A stretch of 58,224 nt of DNA. Source: Bacteroidota bacterium (GTDB taxonomy: Bacteria > Bacteroidota > Bacteroidia > Bacteroidales > JAAUTT01). The first letter of the stretch is position 1. Each line of letters begins with the position of its first letter. The stretch spans positions 1 to 58,224 of the forward strand of contig JAIFLU010000213.1 of assembly GCA_020048915.1 (NCBI GenBank). The letters run 5' to 3'. Positions 19,428-27,924 of the stretch are shown here, in pieces. Under the pieces are notes generated by a model, which was given only the letters and a program-made list of their open reading frames with translations, did not search any database and had not been told where the DNA came from. Position numbers and translations under genes: made by a program.

Positions 19428-20975
19428 ATGAATCAATCGGAGAAACTTTTTCCCTGGATGATCTGGTTGCTGAGGGTTGCAACAGGTTGGCACTTTCTTT
19501 ACGAAGGTCTTGTAAAACTTTATAATCCGGGTTGGACTGCAGCAAGTTATCTGGCCAATGCTAACTGGATATTTTCTGATTGGTTTCATCTCCTGGCCCG
19601 GTCGAATGATGTACTTCAGGTGGTAAACTTCTTAAATATCTGGGGATTAATTTTAATAGGAACAGGTTTGATGCTTGGAATAGGAATTCGGATAGCGTCC
19701 ATCGGCGGAATTCTTTTGCTGATGCTATATTATATGGCAAATCCCTCCTTAATAGGGGCGAAGTACCACAGTGTGTCTTCCGAAGGGAGTTATCTATTCA
19801 TCAATAAAAACATTATTGAAGCGCTGGTATTGTTGGTAGTGGCTGTTTACCCGGCTGGAAAGCATATCGGTTTATCCGGTATGGCCAGTCGGGTATTAAA
19901 AATTTTTGGCCTCAGGCTTAAGACAGTGCAAACGTCATGCAGCGATATCCGAACCGAATCGCGCAGGATGCTGCTCCGGAACCTGGCCGTGCTGCCGGTG
20001 GCTGGATTGTTTTCCCTGGCATTTATTAAAAAGAGAAATTCAACTGCTGCCGATGCTTTCACCGGAGCTACAACGTTATTTACACCGGATAAAGCCATCG
20101 CGGAACAAGCCAGGGATAAAATTTTTCACGCGAAAATCGGCAACATGGATATTAGCCGGCTTATTTTGGGGGGCGGTTGTTTGGCTGGCTGGCAACATGC
20201 CCGCGACTTAAAATATGTGAACGAACTGGCATCAAAATATAATAACCGGCAGCGGATTCTGGAAACCTTGAAACTTGCTGAAAGCTCCGGTATTAATGCT
20301 GCAAATGTTTATGCTTCGCAGTTGCACATTTTGCATGATTATAACAACAATTACAGTGGAAAACTCAGCACCATCGTTGGTGTTGCCATTAATGCTGACG
20401 ACTGGGTATCGGAAGTTGACAAAGTTATGGCCCTTGGTGCCGGTCTTGTTTATATTCAACCCGCTGTTTCGGATCGTTTGGTTAAATTCAGTGAAATATA
20501 CCTGTTGGAGAAAGCCATTGCGTATATCCGGAGCAAAAATCTACCGGCAGGCATTGGATGCCATTCGGTGAAGGTTATAGAGGAATGCACTGCTGTTGGC
20601 ATTACTCCCGATTTTTATGTTAAAACCATTCATCCTGATACATACTGGTCGGCAAATCCGGTCGGAAACCGTTTTGAATTTGATCCTTCCATGCAGAAAT
20701 TTTACCCGGATCATAACAAATATCACGATAATATTTTTGACCTATTCCCTGAACGCACCATCGACTTAATGAAAGATGTCAAATGTCCCTGGATCGGATT
20801 TAAAACGCTTGCATCAGGAGCATTAACGCCAGGCGATGGTTTTAGGTTTGCTTTTGAAGGGGGAGCCGATTTTGTTTCAATCGGCATGTTCGATTTCCAG
20901 ATTGAAAAAAATGTAAAAACAGCGTTGGAGGTTCTTCGGTCGGATCTGCAACGGACAAGAAAATGGAGTTCATAA
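19428..20975 (+). CDS. DoxX membrane domain fused to a TIM-barrel (aldo/keto-reductase-like) domain
   Basis: A 515-residue two-part protein. Residues about 1-145 form a DoxX-type four-helix membrane domain (LRVATGWHFLYEGLVKLY at the start, AKYHSVSSEGSYLFINKNIIEALVLLVVA at the end). Residues 178-200 read SRRMLLRNLAVLPVAGLFSLAF, a twin-arginine followed by a hydrophobic helix, like an internal Tat signal. Residues about 235-510 form a TIM barrel opening MDISRLILGGGCLAGWQHARDL, similar in outline to aldo/keto reductases but without the usual Asp/Tyr/Lys/His tetrad. DoxX domains elsewhere take part in electron transfer to quinone. A membrane-anchored periplasmic oxidoreductase partner is the inference. 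Two bases after the lactonase-like gene and 10 before the reductase. Confidence 0.75.
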   Translation: MNQSEKLFPWMIWLLRVATGWHFLYEGLVKLYNPGWTAASYLANANWIFSDWFHLLARSNDVLQVVNFLNIWGLILIGTGLMLGIGIRIASIGGILLLMLYYMANPSLIGAKYHSVSSEGSYLFINKNIIEALVLLVVAVYPAGKHIGLSGMASRVLKIFGLRLKTVQTSCSDIRTESRRMLLRNLAVLPVAGLFSLAFIKKRNSTAADAFTGATTLFTPDKAIAEQARDKIFHAKIGNMDISRLILGGGCLAGWQHARDLKYVNELASKYNNRQRILETLKLAESSGINAANVYASQLHILHDYNNNYSGKLSTIVGVAINADDWVSEVDKVMALGAGLVYIQPAVSDRLVKFSEIYLLEKAIAYIRSKNLPAGIGCHSVKVIEECTAVGITPDFYVKTIHPDTYWSANPVGNRFEFDPSMQKFYPDHNKYHDNIFDLFPERTIDLMKDVKCPWIGFKTLASGALTPGDGFRFAFEGGADFVSIGMFDFQIEKNVKTALEVLRSDLQRTRKWSS

Positions 20976-20985
20976 CAACTGTAAA

Positions 20986-21990
20986 ATGGAAAAAAGACGT
21001 GATTTTATAAAGGCATTTTCGGCGCTTACCATGGCAATTGCCGGTTCGGGACTTGGCAGTTTTGTTAATGCAAAACCAACGGCTGACCGCTTGGGAAATT
21101 TACTTCCTTTACGCCCCCTGGGGCGCACTGGCGCTAAAGTTACCATGCTGGGCATGGGCGGATTTCATATCGGCTGTGCCATGTCCGAAAAAGAAGCCGA
21201 AAAAACCATTGAAGTGGCCATGGAAGGAGGAGTTAGGTTTTTCGACTGCGCTCAGGCTTATTGCGGTGGAGAAACTGAAAAAAGGCTCGGACGGATTTTA
21301 ACGCCAAAATACCGTGACGTGGTTTACCTGATGAGCAAAACCCTTGCTCCCGATGCAGCCTCAGCCCGTAAGTCACTCGAAGAATCTTTCAGGAACCTCA
21401 AAACCGATTACCTCGACCTCTGGCAGGTGCATAGCCTTAAAACATTAAAAGATGTTGACAACCGTGTGGCCAACGGGGTGCTGGAAGTGATGCTCGAAGC
21501 AAAACAATCGGGCAAGGTACGCCACATTGGCTTTACTGGCCATGTAAGCCCAAAAACCCATACCCTCATGCTCGAGAAAACCGGTATTTTCGATGTTTGT
21601 CAAATGCCGGTAAATGCGGTCGATCCGAATCATTCAAGTTTTATTCTGGATGTGATACCCGAATTAATTAAACGGGAAATGGGAATTGTGGTAATTAAGT
21701 CACTTGGCGGTGGTTCTTTTTTTGGAGAATCGCCCCGATTGCCGGGATGGAACATCAAGGATCCGGTTATTCCCGCCAGGATATCAGTTCGGCAGGCATT
21801 GGAATTTGTGTGGTCGTTGCCGATAAGTGTTTTGGTTACAGGCGCCGAAAATGCTGCCATGTTGCAGGAAAAAATTGACATGGCCAAAAGCTTCAGGCCC
21901 ATGGACGAGCAAACCCGTAACCGGCTTATCGAAAGGGTAGCCGACATGGTTGGCGTTGCCGAAACAAATTACAAATCGGATAAGGTGTAA
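20986..21990 (+). CDS. Aldo/keto reductase with Tat-type signal
   Basis: A 334-residue aldo/keto reductase. The N-terminus MEKRRDFIKAFSALTMAIAG has the twin-arginine pattern RRxFIK and a hydrophobic stretch, indicating export of a folded, cofactor-loaded protein. The barrel starts LRPLGRTGAKVTMLGMGGFH, and the catalytic tetrad is present as D87, Y92 (FFDCAQAYCGGETEKRLG), K118 (LMSKT) and H149 (WQVHS). The family uses NAD(P)H, which must stay bound for work outside the cytoplasm, as in glucose-fructose oxidoreductase. Substrate probably a sugar or sugar derivative from this locus. 3 bp before the DUF4380-like gene. Confidence 0.87.
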   Translation: MEKRRDFIKAFSALTMAIAGSGLGSFVNAKPTADRLGNLLPLRPLGRTGAKVTMLGMGGFHIGCAMSEKEAEKTIEVAMEGGVRFFDCAQAYCGGETEKRLGRILTPKYRDVVYLMSKTLAPDAASARKSLEESFRNLKTDYLDLWQVHSLKTLKDVDNRVANGVLEVMLEAKQSGKVRHIGFTGHVSPKTHTLMLEKTGIFDVCQMPVNAVDPNHSSFILDVIPELIKREMGIVVIKSLGGGSFFGESPRLPGWNIKDPVIPARISVRQALEFVWSLPISVLVTGAENAAMLQEKIDMAKSFRPMDEQTRNRLIERVADMVGVAETNYKSDKV

Positions 21991-21992
21991 TC

Positions 21993-23000
21993 ATGGCAAA
22001 AATCTTCTTTATGCTGCTGTTGCTTTTCGGTGTTGAAGTTTATTCGCAGACGCCATCGGTAGTATATTTAGGAAATCGGAACATAAAAGTCGGCATACGT
22101 CCCGGAATTGGCGGACGTATTGTTTTTTTCGGCTTAACCGATAGGGGAAATATATTGAAACAGGACACAGTATTATGGAACGAGCCGGAAGCCGCAAAGC
22201 CCGGACCCGAGACCGTAAACAGTTATAAACCTTATCATGGGAACCAGGTTTGGCTTTCGCCTATGGGACAATGGTGGCAAAATCAGAATATTTATCCATC
22301 CAAAAAGGGCGACAGATGGCCTCCCGATCCTTATCTGATTTATTCTTCCAATAAAATAATTTCTCGGAGCAACAGTGCAATGGTTTGGCAAAGCCCCGAA
22401 AGTCCGTTGTCGGGCATTCAGTTAACCCAGCAAATTGAAATTATTGGTACTGCATCCCTGAGTTATCGGGTTAAAGCCACAAACGTGCGGGACACCGCCT
22501 TAAGTTGGGGCCTTTGGATCAATACACCTGTTGAAGGCAAGGCCAGGTGCTTTGTTAAGGTTTCATCGGTAAATTCAGTAAAAATAAAGGATAAGGAAAA
22601 ACTTCTCCACATGATGCCCTATTCGGTAGTCGATAGTTTTTTCTCTTTTGATCCATATCAAATTGAAGTTAAAGAAGCAAAAATATATTCCAAGGCCTGC
22701 ATTACTCCGCTTATGCATCTTATTGCTGTCTTTCATAAAAATCAACTCATGATTATTGAAACAATAGGCGTTGAATCAGAAAAAATTCACCCCGACCAAA
22801 ATGAAATTGAAATTTTCAACCAGATTGCTCCCGATCCGGTTGAAGATCTTCTGGAGCTGGAATTTCATTCTGCCTACAAAACCATAGCGCCTGGCGAATC
22901 CATTGCCATGGAGCAGGTCTGGACTTTATTCCCTTACGACGGATCCGAAAAAAGGGACGATCAGCTAAAATTTTTACTTTCTAAGCTCTCATGTTTATGA
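21993..23000 (+). CDS. Secreted DUF4380-like protein (aldose-epimerase-like sandwich)
   Basis: A 335-residue protein with signal peptide MAKIFFMLLLLFGVEVYSQ. The opening VYLGNRNIKVGIRPGIGGRIVFFGLTDRGNILK is typical of DUF4380, a galactose-mutarotase-like beta-sandwich group of unknown activity found near glycan genes. HGNQVWLSPMGQWW and later LSWGLWINTPVEG continue the similarity. It could be a carbohydrate-binding or anomer-converting protein. Its stop overlaps an upstream ATG of the GH28 gene, so the two are tightly linked. Confidence 0.7.
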   Translation: MAKIFFMLLLLFGVEVYSQTPSVVYLGNRNIKVGIRPGIGGRIVFFGLTDRGNILKQDTVLWNEPEAAKPGPETVNSYKPYHGNQVWLSPMGQWWQNQNIYPSKKGDRWPPDPYLIYSSNKIISRSNSAMVWQSPESPLSGIQLTQQIEIIGTASLSYRVKATNVRDTALSWGLWINTPVEGKARCFVKVSSVNSVKIKDKEKLLHMMPYSVVDSFFSFDPYQIEVKEAKIYSKACITPLMHLIAVFHKNQLMIIETIGVESEKIHPDQNEIEIFNQIAPDPVEDLLELEFHSAYKTIAPGESIAMEQVWTLFPYDGSEKRDDQLKFLLSKLSCL

Positions 23001-23014
23001 TTAATACTTTAATA

Positions 23015-24598
23015 ATGAAGATTAAATTATTCAGCGTTTTCACCTTCGTCATTATATTGTTTGTATTTGTTTCGTGCGGCAATCGCCTGCCCAATGGATT
23101 TCTTACCAAAGAACAGGCCAAACGGAATATTGAAAATATCCTGGATAGTATCCGGTTACCTCAGATTTTTGGAGACACAATCAACCTTATAACGTTCTCG
23201 GGTTTTAAACCAGATATGGAAGGAACAACCAATTTTCAACCTTTCATTAAAAAAGCCATCGACAGTCTGGCATCAAAAGGTGGTGGATGGCTGTTATTTC
23301 CAAATACACAGGATATTAAAAGCTGGCTCAGGTACACCGAGACCTATAGGATAAACGGCCCAGTTGAAATCAAAAGTAATATCGGAATTATAATTGACCG
23401 TTCTGTGAGGTTGTTTTTTCCTTTCAATCCTTCTGATTACCTGGTTAACGGGAAAGGAGTTCTTACCCGATACGAGGGTACTACTATTTATTCATTCTCG
23501 CCACTGATCAGGGCTTTCAATCAGGAGAACATTGTAATTAAATCGCGTGGTAAATCGGGAGCCTTACCAGTAATCGACGGTGATGGCGAAAAATGGCAGC
23601 AATGGATGTGGAAGGGGGAAGCAGAACATGAAAAAATCGGGGAGAAACCTTCGTACCAGTTGCTCAAGGAAGTGAATAATGCCGATATACCAATTGCACA
23701 GCGAGTATATATTAATCCCTCAGCCGATTATTTCCGACCCGAAACCATGGAGTTTTTCCTCTGCAAAAATATCCTGATCGATGGAATCAAAATTACCAAT
23801 TCGCCTTTTTGGTGCGTTAAACCCGTGTTTTCCGAATCGTGTACATTTCGTAATATGCAATTCGATGCCATGGCGGTTAACAACGACGGTATCGACCCCG
23901 AGTCGTCCCGTAATATTCTTATTGAAAATATTATGTTTGCCAATCACGACGATAATGTGGCCATTAAGGCAGGGCGAGACAAAGAAGGTCGCGATGGTGC
24001 CCTGGTGAAGGGAACAGAACTCGAAAACATAAAATCGCTTTACATAAAAAACGGAAGAATTACCGGTCCGACCGAAAATGTAGTTATCCGCAACTGTCAT
24101 TTTCACGGTCACCACGCTATTTGCATCGGCAGCGAAATGTCGGGTAGTGTACGGAATATTTATGCTGTGGATAACTATTCGGTAGGAGAGGTGAATATGG
24201 GTATTTTTATTAAAAGCAGCCGTTTACGAGGTGGTGTGGTAGAAAATATTTACATAAACGGACTTCAGCTTAACAGCACTAAAAATGAGGTCATATCTAT
24301 TGTTCCCAACTACGATAAGGCCGATCAAAGCCCTTATCCACCTTTTTTCCGGAATATCCAGATCGAGAATGTGCAATGCAAATCGAGTAAATCAGGTATC
24401 CTGATACATGGATGGTCCGACAGTCCGGTTGAAAATGTGATGCTTCGGAATATCAGCCTCAGTGGGGTTTTCGGTCGCAAATTGCTGGTGAATCAGTCAG
24501 CAAATATCAGGCTTCAGCATGTAACGATAAATGATACCACTTATAACGAGGTGATTAATAATTCAGGGAAAGATGACACTCCTCCCGGAAAAATATAA
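23015..24598 (+). CDS. GH28-family glycoside hydrolase, lipoprotein
   Basis: A parallel beta-helix hydrolase of the polygalacturonase superfamily. From ATG 23015 (MKIKLFSVFTFVIILFVFVSC) it has a clear lipoprotein signal with lipobox VSC; the ATG at 22991 would overlap the preceding gene by 10 bp and add eight residues. GH28 landmarks are NNDGIDPESSRN (D291), HDDNVAIKAG (D312, D313), HGHHAICIGSEMSG and IKSSRLRGGVVENI, which correspond to the catalytic aspartates, the catalytic histidine and the RxK-like loop. GH28 members act on galacturonate-, rhamnogalacturonan- or related alpha-linked uronic-acid polymers. The specificity here is unknown. Last gene of the first enzyme operon. Confidence 0.9.
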   Translation: MKIKLFSVFTFVIILFVFVSCGNRLPNGFLTKEQAKRNIENILDSIRLPQIFGDTINLITFSGFKPDMEGTTNFQPFIKKAIDSLASKGGGWLLFPNTQDIKSWLRYTETYRINGPVEIKSNIGIIIDRSVRLFFPFNPSDYLVNGKGVLTRYEGTTIYSFSPLIRAFNQENIVIKSRGKSGALPVIDGDGEKWQQWMWKGEAEHEKIGEKPSYQLLKEVNNADIPIAQRVYINPSADYFRPETMEFFLCKNILIDGIKITNSPFWCVKPVFSESCTFRNMQFDAMAVNNDGIDPESSRNILIENIMFANHDDNVAIKAGRDKEGRDGALVKGTELENIKSLYIKNGRITGPTENVVIRNCHFHGHHAICIGSEMSGSVRNIYAVDNYSVGEVNMGIFIKSSRLRGGVVENIYINGLQLNSTKNEVISIVPNYDKADQSPYPPFFRNIQIENVQCKSSKSGILIHGWSDSPVENVMLRNISLSGVFGRKLLVNQSANIRLQHVTINDTTYNEVINNSGKDDTPPGKI

Positions 24599-24639
24599 CA
24601 TCAAGTAAATAAACCATGTATTGTATAAATAACGTAGAA

Positions 24640-24845
24640 TACTAGCCTTCATTTGGCGGTTTCGATAAAGAAATTGCTAAAGAAAAGCTTAAAACTAACT
24701 GGATTACTATCATAAAAATTTACCAGAATGGATGCAAATGATTTCGATTATGGGTGGCGAAAAACAATTAGCCCTTGAGATCGCAAAATACCTGAAACAA
24801 ACTACATGGGATTTTTTTAATGAAATAAATCAGATACTTAACTAG
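24640..24845 (+). pseudogene. Decayed coding fragment with frameshift
   Basis: Between the GH28 gene and the HzsA-related gene there is protein-like sequence broken over two frames: PSFGGFDKEIAKEKLKTN in one, then YYHKNLPEWMQMISIMGGEK and LALEIAKYLKQTTWDFFNEI in another, ending with a TAG at about 24843. Joined by a single frameshift the two would read as the C-terminus of a small soluble protein. There is no start codon in range. I do not recognise the family. It marks an old junction between two operon blocks. Confidence 0.35.
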
Positions 24846-24854
24846 ACTCGTAAG

Positions 24855-27800
24855 ATGAAAAAGATAAAAGCAATAAAAAAAACAGGGTGGGTACTTGTTG
24901 TCACTTATACTCTTGGGGCAGTTATGGCTTTTACTTTATGGCAAAAGAAACCCTCGGTAAATGAGCTGGAAACCCGATATGCGGAAATGCTCAAAAATGG
25001 AAAATATGATGAACTGATAACAATACTGGAAAACCTTTATCCTGAAGCAGATTTCATTAATACTGCTCAGGCAATTGCCCAGGCCATTACCAAAGATGCA
25101 ACACATGGGTTGTTTCTTATCGACAACCTGCACAAAAAAAGCGACTTATTATCGAGCTCGCTGGAAGCAGAATTACTCATGAAAGTTTCAACGGGTTTGG
25201 ACCTGAAGCCCTGGGAACTGAAAAAAAATGCCCATCAGTTTGATTTGGTAACTACCGATCAGATAGCGGAACGCGCAATTAAACTTTTAAATCATAACGA
25301 CCCCTTTGTATCCGGATTGGCAGAGTTTGCAATCTCGAACCGGGTAGCTTTGGAGAATGCCGAAAGTTTAAAGGAATATCCGGGTAAAGAAGTTCCAAGC
25401 TGGTATCCAATATGGCTGCAACGCATTGTTGGCGACAATATCATCAGCCTTGATTATACTCGCCAGGCCACAGAGCAAGGAGTTCACCGATCGGTAAAAC
25501 TATTAACCGAGGAAGTGGAGAAAGTTTTAAACCGAACTGCAAACCTTCTCAACGAAATTGAAGAAAAAGGAAGCCATTCACAAATAACCAATTGTGGTGA
25601 AGTATTTTCAAAAATGAAAACAATTTTTGCTGAAATGCAACAAACCAACGATTTACTTACGGCCCGGAAACAGTACTTCGCGTTGCGTACCCTCGCCCGG
25701 CAAGTTGTAATGCAAAACCCGGCCTTCGATTTTCAAAAGATTGTTTATGCGCTCCACTATGGGTTCGATGATTTTGGCAACATCACCAATGGGGGAAAAT
25801 CATATGTTATCAAGCCAGGCGGCGACTTGTACATAAAAAATGGGTTTACCCCGGCAAGCCCGGCAAATGCTTTATTAGAAGGCAAACTTGGCCCTGGCCA
25901 TACCCGAGGAATCGAGCTTCATTACGATGCCGACCGTATTCTGTTTTCTTTTGCCCCTCAGCCTCAGTACTATAAAATTGAATTATGGGAATCGGACCAA
26001 GGCTTTGATGACAAGGTATATGGAATGAGCCAGCCCAATAACATCTATGAAATCAATATCGAATCTAAAGCTATCAAACAACTCACCAACGACCCCTTGC
26101 ACATCGATATCGAACCCACCTACCTGCCCAATGGCGACATTGTATTTTCATCCGATCGCGGCGAATTTGGCAGCCAGTGTTCGGGCAATTACTTTCAGAA
26201 CAAACGCATTGTAAACCGCTACCGGATGTCGGCCGATGGAAGCAATGTGAGGGCTATTAGCAATAACAAGGATTTTGACCGTTATAACCACGTGCTCGAC
26301 AACGGACAATTGATATTTACGCGTTGGGAATACCAGGAAAGGCATCTTTATTATGTTCATAACCTTTGGGTCTCAAGACCCGATGGTTCGATGGCCGATG
26401 CCATATTTAAAGAACATATGAATGCCCAAGCACCAATGGCCCTGCGCGATGCACGGCAGATATGCGGCACCGACCAATTGATTGCCATTGGCTGTGGCCA
26501 CCATGAGTGGGAACAAGGTGCTGTAATTCTGATTGACCCAAAAATGGGAACCAACGAACCCAATGGCATGACTTTAATTACTCCTTCCATTTCGAAACGT
26601 GAGGGCGGCATTGGCAAAGGAAAAATCGTTAAAGGGGGCGGCATTCCAGATAATGGTGGATTGTACCAGCAGCCCTTTGCCCTAAGTGAAAGTGCGTTTT
26701 TGGTTGCCTTTTCCTATAACTACCCCAGGGCCTATACCCACGGGTTTAATTTTGGGCTGTACTATATTGATGTTTATGGGAACAAAGAACTGATTCACCG
26801 CGATCCTATTTTATCGGTTTGGTATCCGATAGCCTTAAAAAAGAGACCTGTGCCATCAATCATAACCGACTCACCTGGAACGGCTGGCTACGCAACCATA
26901 TACGCAACTAATGTATACCAAGGCGTTGACGATGTTAAACAGGGAGATATCCATTATATAAGGATAGGCCATGCCACCGAATGGCCAGCTAAACAAATCG
27001 ATGATCAACCCCATAACTATAACCATCTGCATTACACTCCTTCCGGATCCTGGTCCCGCACCTTAGGTATGTCAACCTGGAATCCGGTGCGGGTTATTGG
27101 CACCGTTCCCGTTGAAGAGGATGGTTCTGCTTATTTTAGAGTTCCTGTCGATGTGCCGGTATATTTTCAGGCCCTCGACAAAAACATGACAGAAGTACGC
27201 AGAATGAGGTCATTTGTAACTTTCGGACGAAGCGAAACCCGGGGATGTACAGGTTGTCACGAAACCCGCGATGAAGCTCCCATAGCATTAAATTTTGTAC
27301 CCAAAGCACTTTTACATGAACCTTCTCTGCCGCAACCTCCAAGTTGGGGAGATACTATCCTGGCCGATTATGAAGATCATATTCACCCCATTTTCGCTAG
27401 AAACTGCGAACAATGTCATTCGGTAGACAATCCTGCAGGGGGATTCGAATTTTCTTCCCGGCGCGTGGATGGATATTACCAGGCATACCGCACCCTTTTT
27501 GGATTGAAAGCAAACGACCCAACCCCGGTACAGGAATTAAATGCTTTTTTACTCACCTTCGGAGAAGGACACAATGTTGTAACTGATAAGGAATCACTTA
27601 AAATGATGGAAGAAAACCGATATCCTGGCCAATTGGTAACTATTTCCAATAAATTCAGCGATGCCAGCGTAACGAAAGTTCGTGAGTTTGGCTCAGGGAA
27701 CAGTAAACTAATACAGGTTCTTTTGTCGCCCAAGCATCAGGAAAAAGTTAAATTAAACGAAAAAGACTGGAAAGACCTGGTAACCTGGATTGACATGAAT

Positions 27801-27905
27801 GCACCATACTGGGGCTCTTTCATCGATAAAGAACCCGTTCGGAAAGGAAACAAACCGGTACGTGTAAAAATCCCAATGGGGCAAACTTTTACTACGCAAA
27901 AATAA
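24855..27905 (+). CDS. HzsA-related protein with two c-type haem motifs
   Basis: A 1016-residue exported or membrane-anchored protein (hydrophobic segment about residues 11-28). The middle contains PD40/TolB-like propeller segments, for example DIEPTYLPNGDIVFSSDRGEFG and RYRMSADGSNVRAIS, followed by the stretch QICGTDQLIAIGCGHHEWEQ typical of proteins annotated as HzsA-related (hydrazine synthase alpha-like). Two haem-binding motifs follow, C798-TG-CH and C851-EQ-CH. It is very unlikely to be a hydrazine synthase, since the beta/gamma subunits and anammox context are absent. Relatives occur in Planctomycetes, Verrucomicrobia and Bacteroidota near sulfatases, with unknown function. It starts the second operon block and is 19 bp from a second haem protein. 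Confidence 0.8.
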   Translation: MKKIKAIKKTGWVLVVTYTLGAVMAFTLWQKKPSVNELETRYAEMLKNGKYDELITILENLYPEADFINTAQAIAQAITKDATHGLFLIDNLHKKSDLLSSSLEAELLMKVSTGLDLKPWELKKNAHQFDLVTTDQIAERAIKLLNHNDPFVSGLAEFAISNRVALENAESLKEYPGKEVPSWYPIWLQRIVGDNIISLDYTRQATEQGVHRSVKLLTEEVEKVLNRTANLLNEIEEKGSHSQITNCGEVFSKMKTIFAEMQQTNDLLTARKQYFALRTLARQVVMQNPAFDFQKIVYALHYGFDDFGNITNGGKSYVIKPGGDLYIKNGFTPASPANALLEGKLGPGHTRGIELHYDADRILFSFAPQPQYYKIELWESDQGFDDKVYGMSQPNNIYEINIESKAIKQLTNDPLHIDIEPTYLPNGDIVFSSDRGEFGSQCSGNYFQNKRIVNRYRMSADGSNVRAISNNKDFDRYNHVLDNGQLIFTRWEYQERHLYYVHNLWVSRPDGSMADAIFKEHMNAQAPMALRDARQICGTDQLIAIGCGHHEWEQGAVILIDPKMGTNEPNGMTLITPSISKREGGIGKGKIVKGGGIPDNGGLYQQPFALSESAFLVAFSYNYPRAYTHGFNFGLYYIDVYGNKELIHRDPILSVWYPIALKKRPVPSIITDSPGTAGYATIYATNVYQGVDDVKQGDIHYIRIGHATEWPAKQIDDQPHNYNHLHYTPSGSWSRTLGMSTWNPVRVIGTVPVEEDGSAYFRVPVDVPVYFQALDKNMTEVRRMRSFVTFGRSETRGCTGCHETRDEAPIALNFVPKALLHEPSLPQPPSWGDTILADYEDHIHPIFARNCEQCHSVDNPAGGFEFSSRRVDGYYQAYRTLFGLKANDPTPVQELNAFLLTFGEGHNVVTDKESLKMMEENRYPGQLVTISNKFSDASVTKVREFGSGNSKLIQVLLSPKHQEKVKLNEKDWKDLVTWIDMNAPYWGSFIDKEPVRKGNKPVRVKIPMGQTFTTQK

Positions 27906-27924
27906 ATTATGAAACATAATTATT

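Noticed and set aside
24855..27905. True hydrazine synthase alpha subunit (anammox)
   Set aside because: Partner subunits and anammox genes are absent and the context is glycan breakdown; only the distant HzsA-related label is justified.
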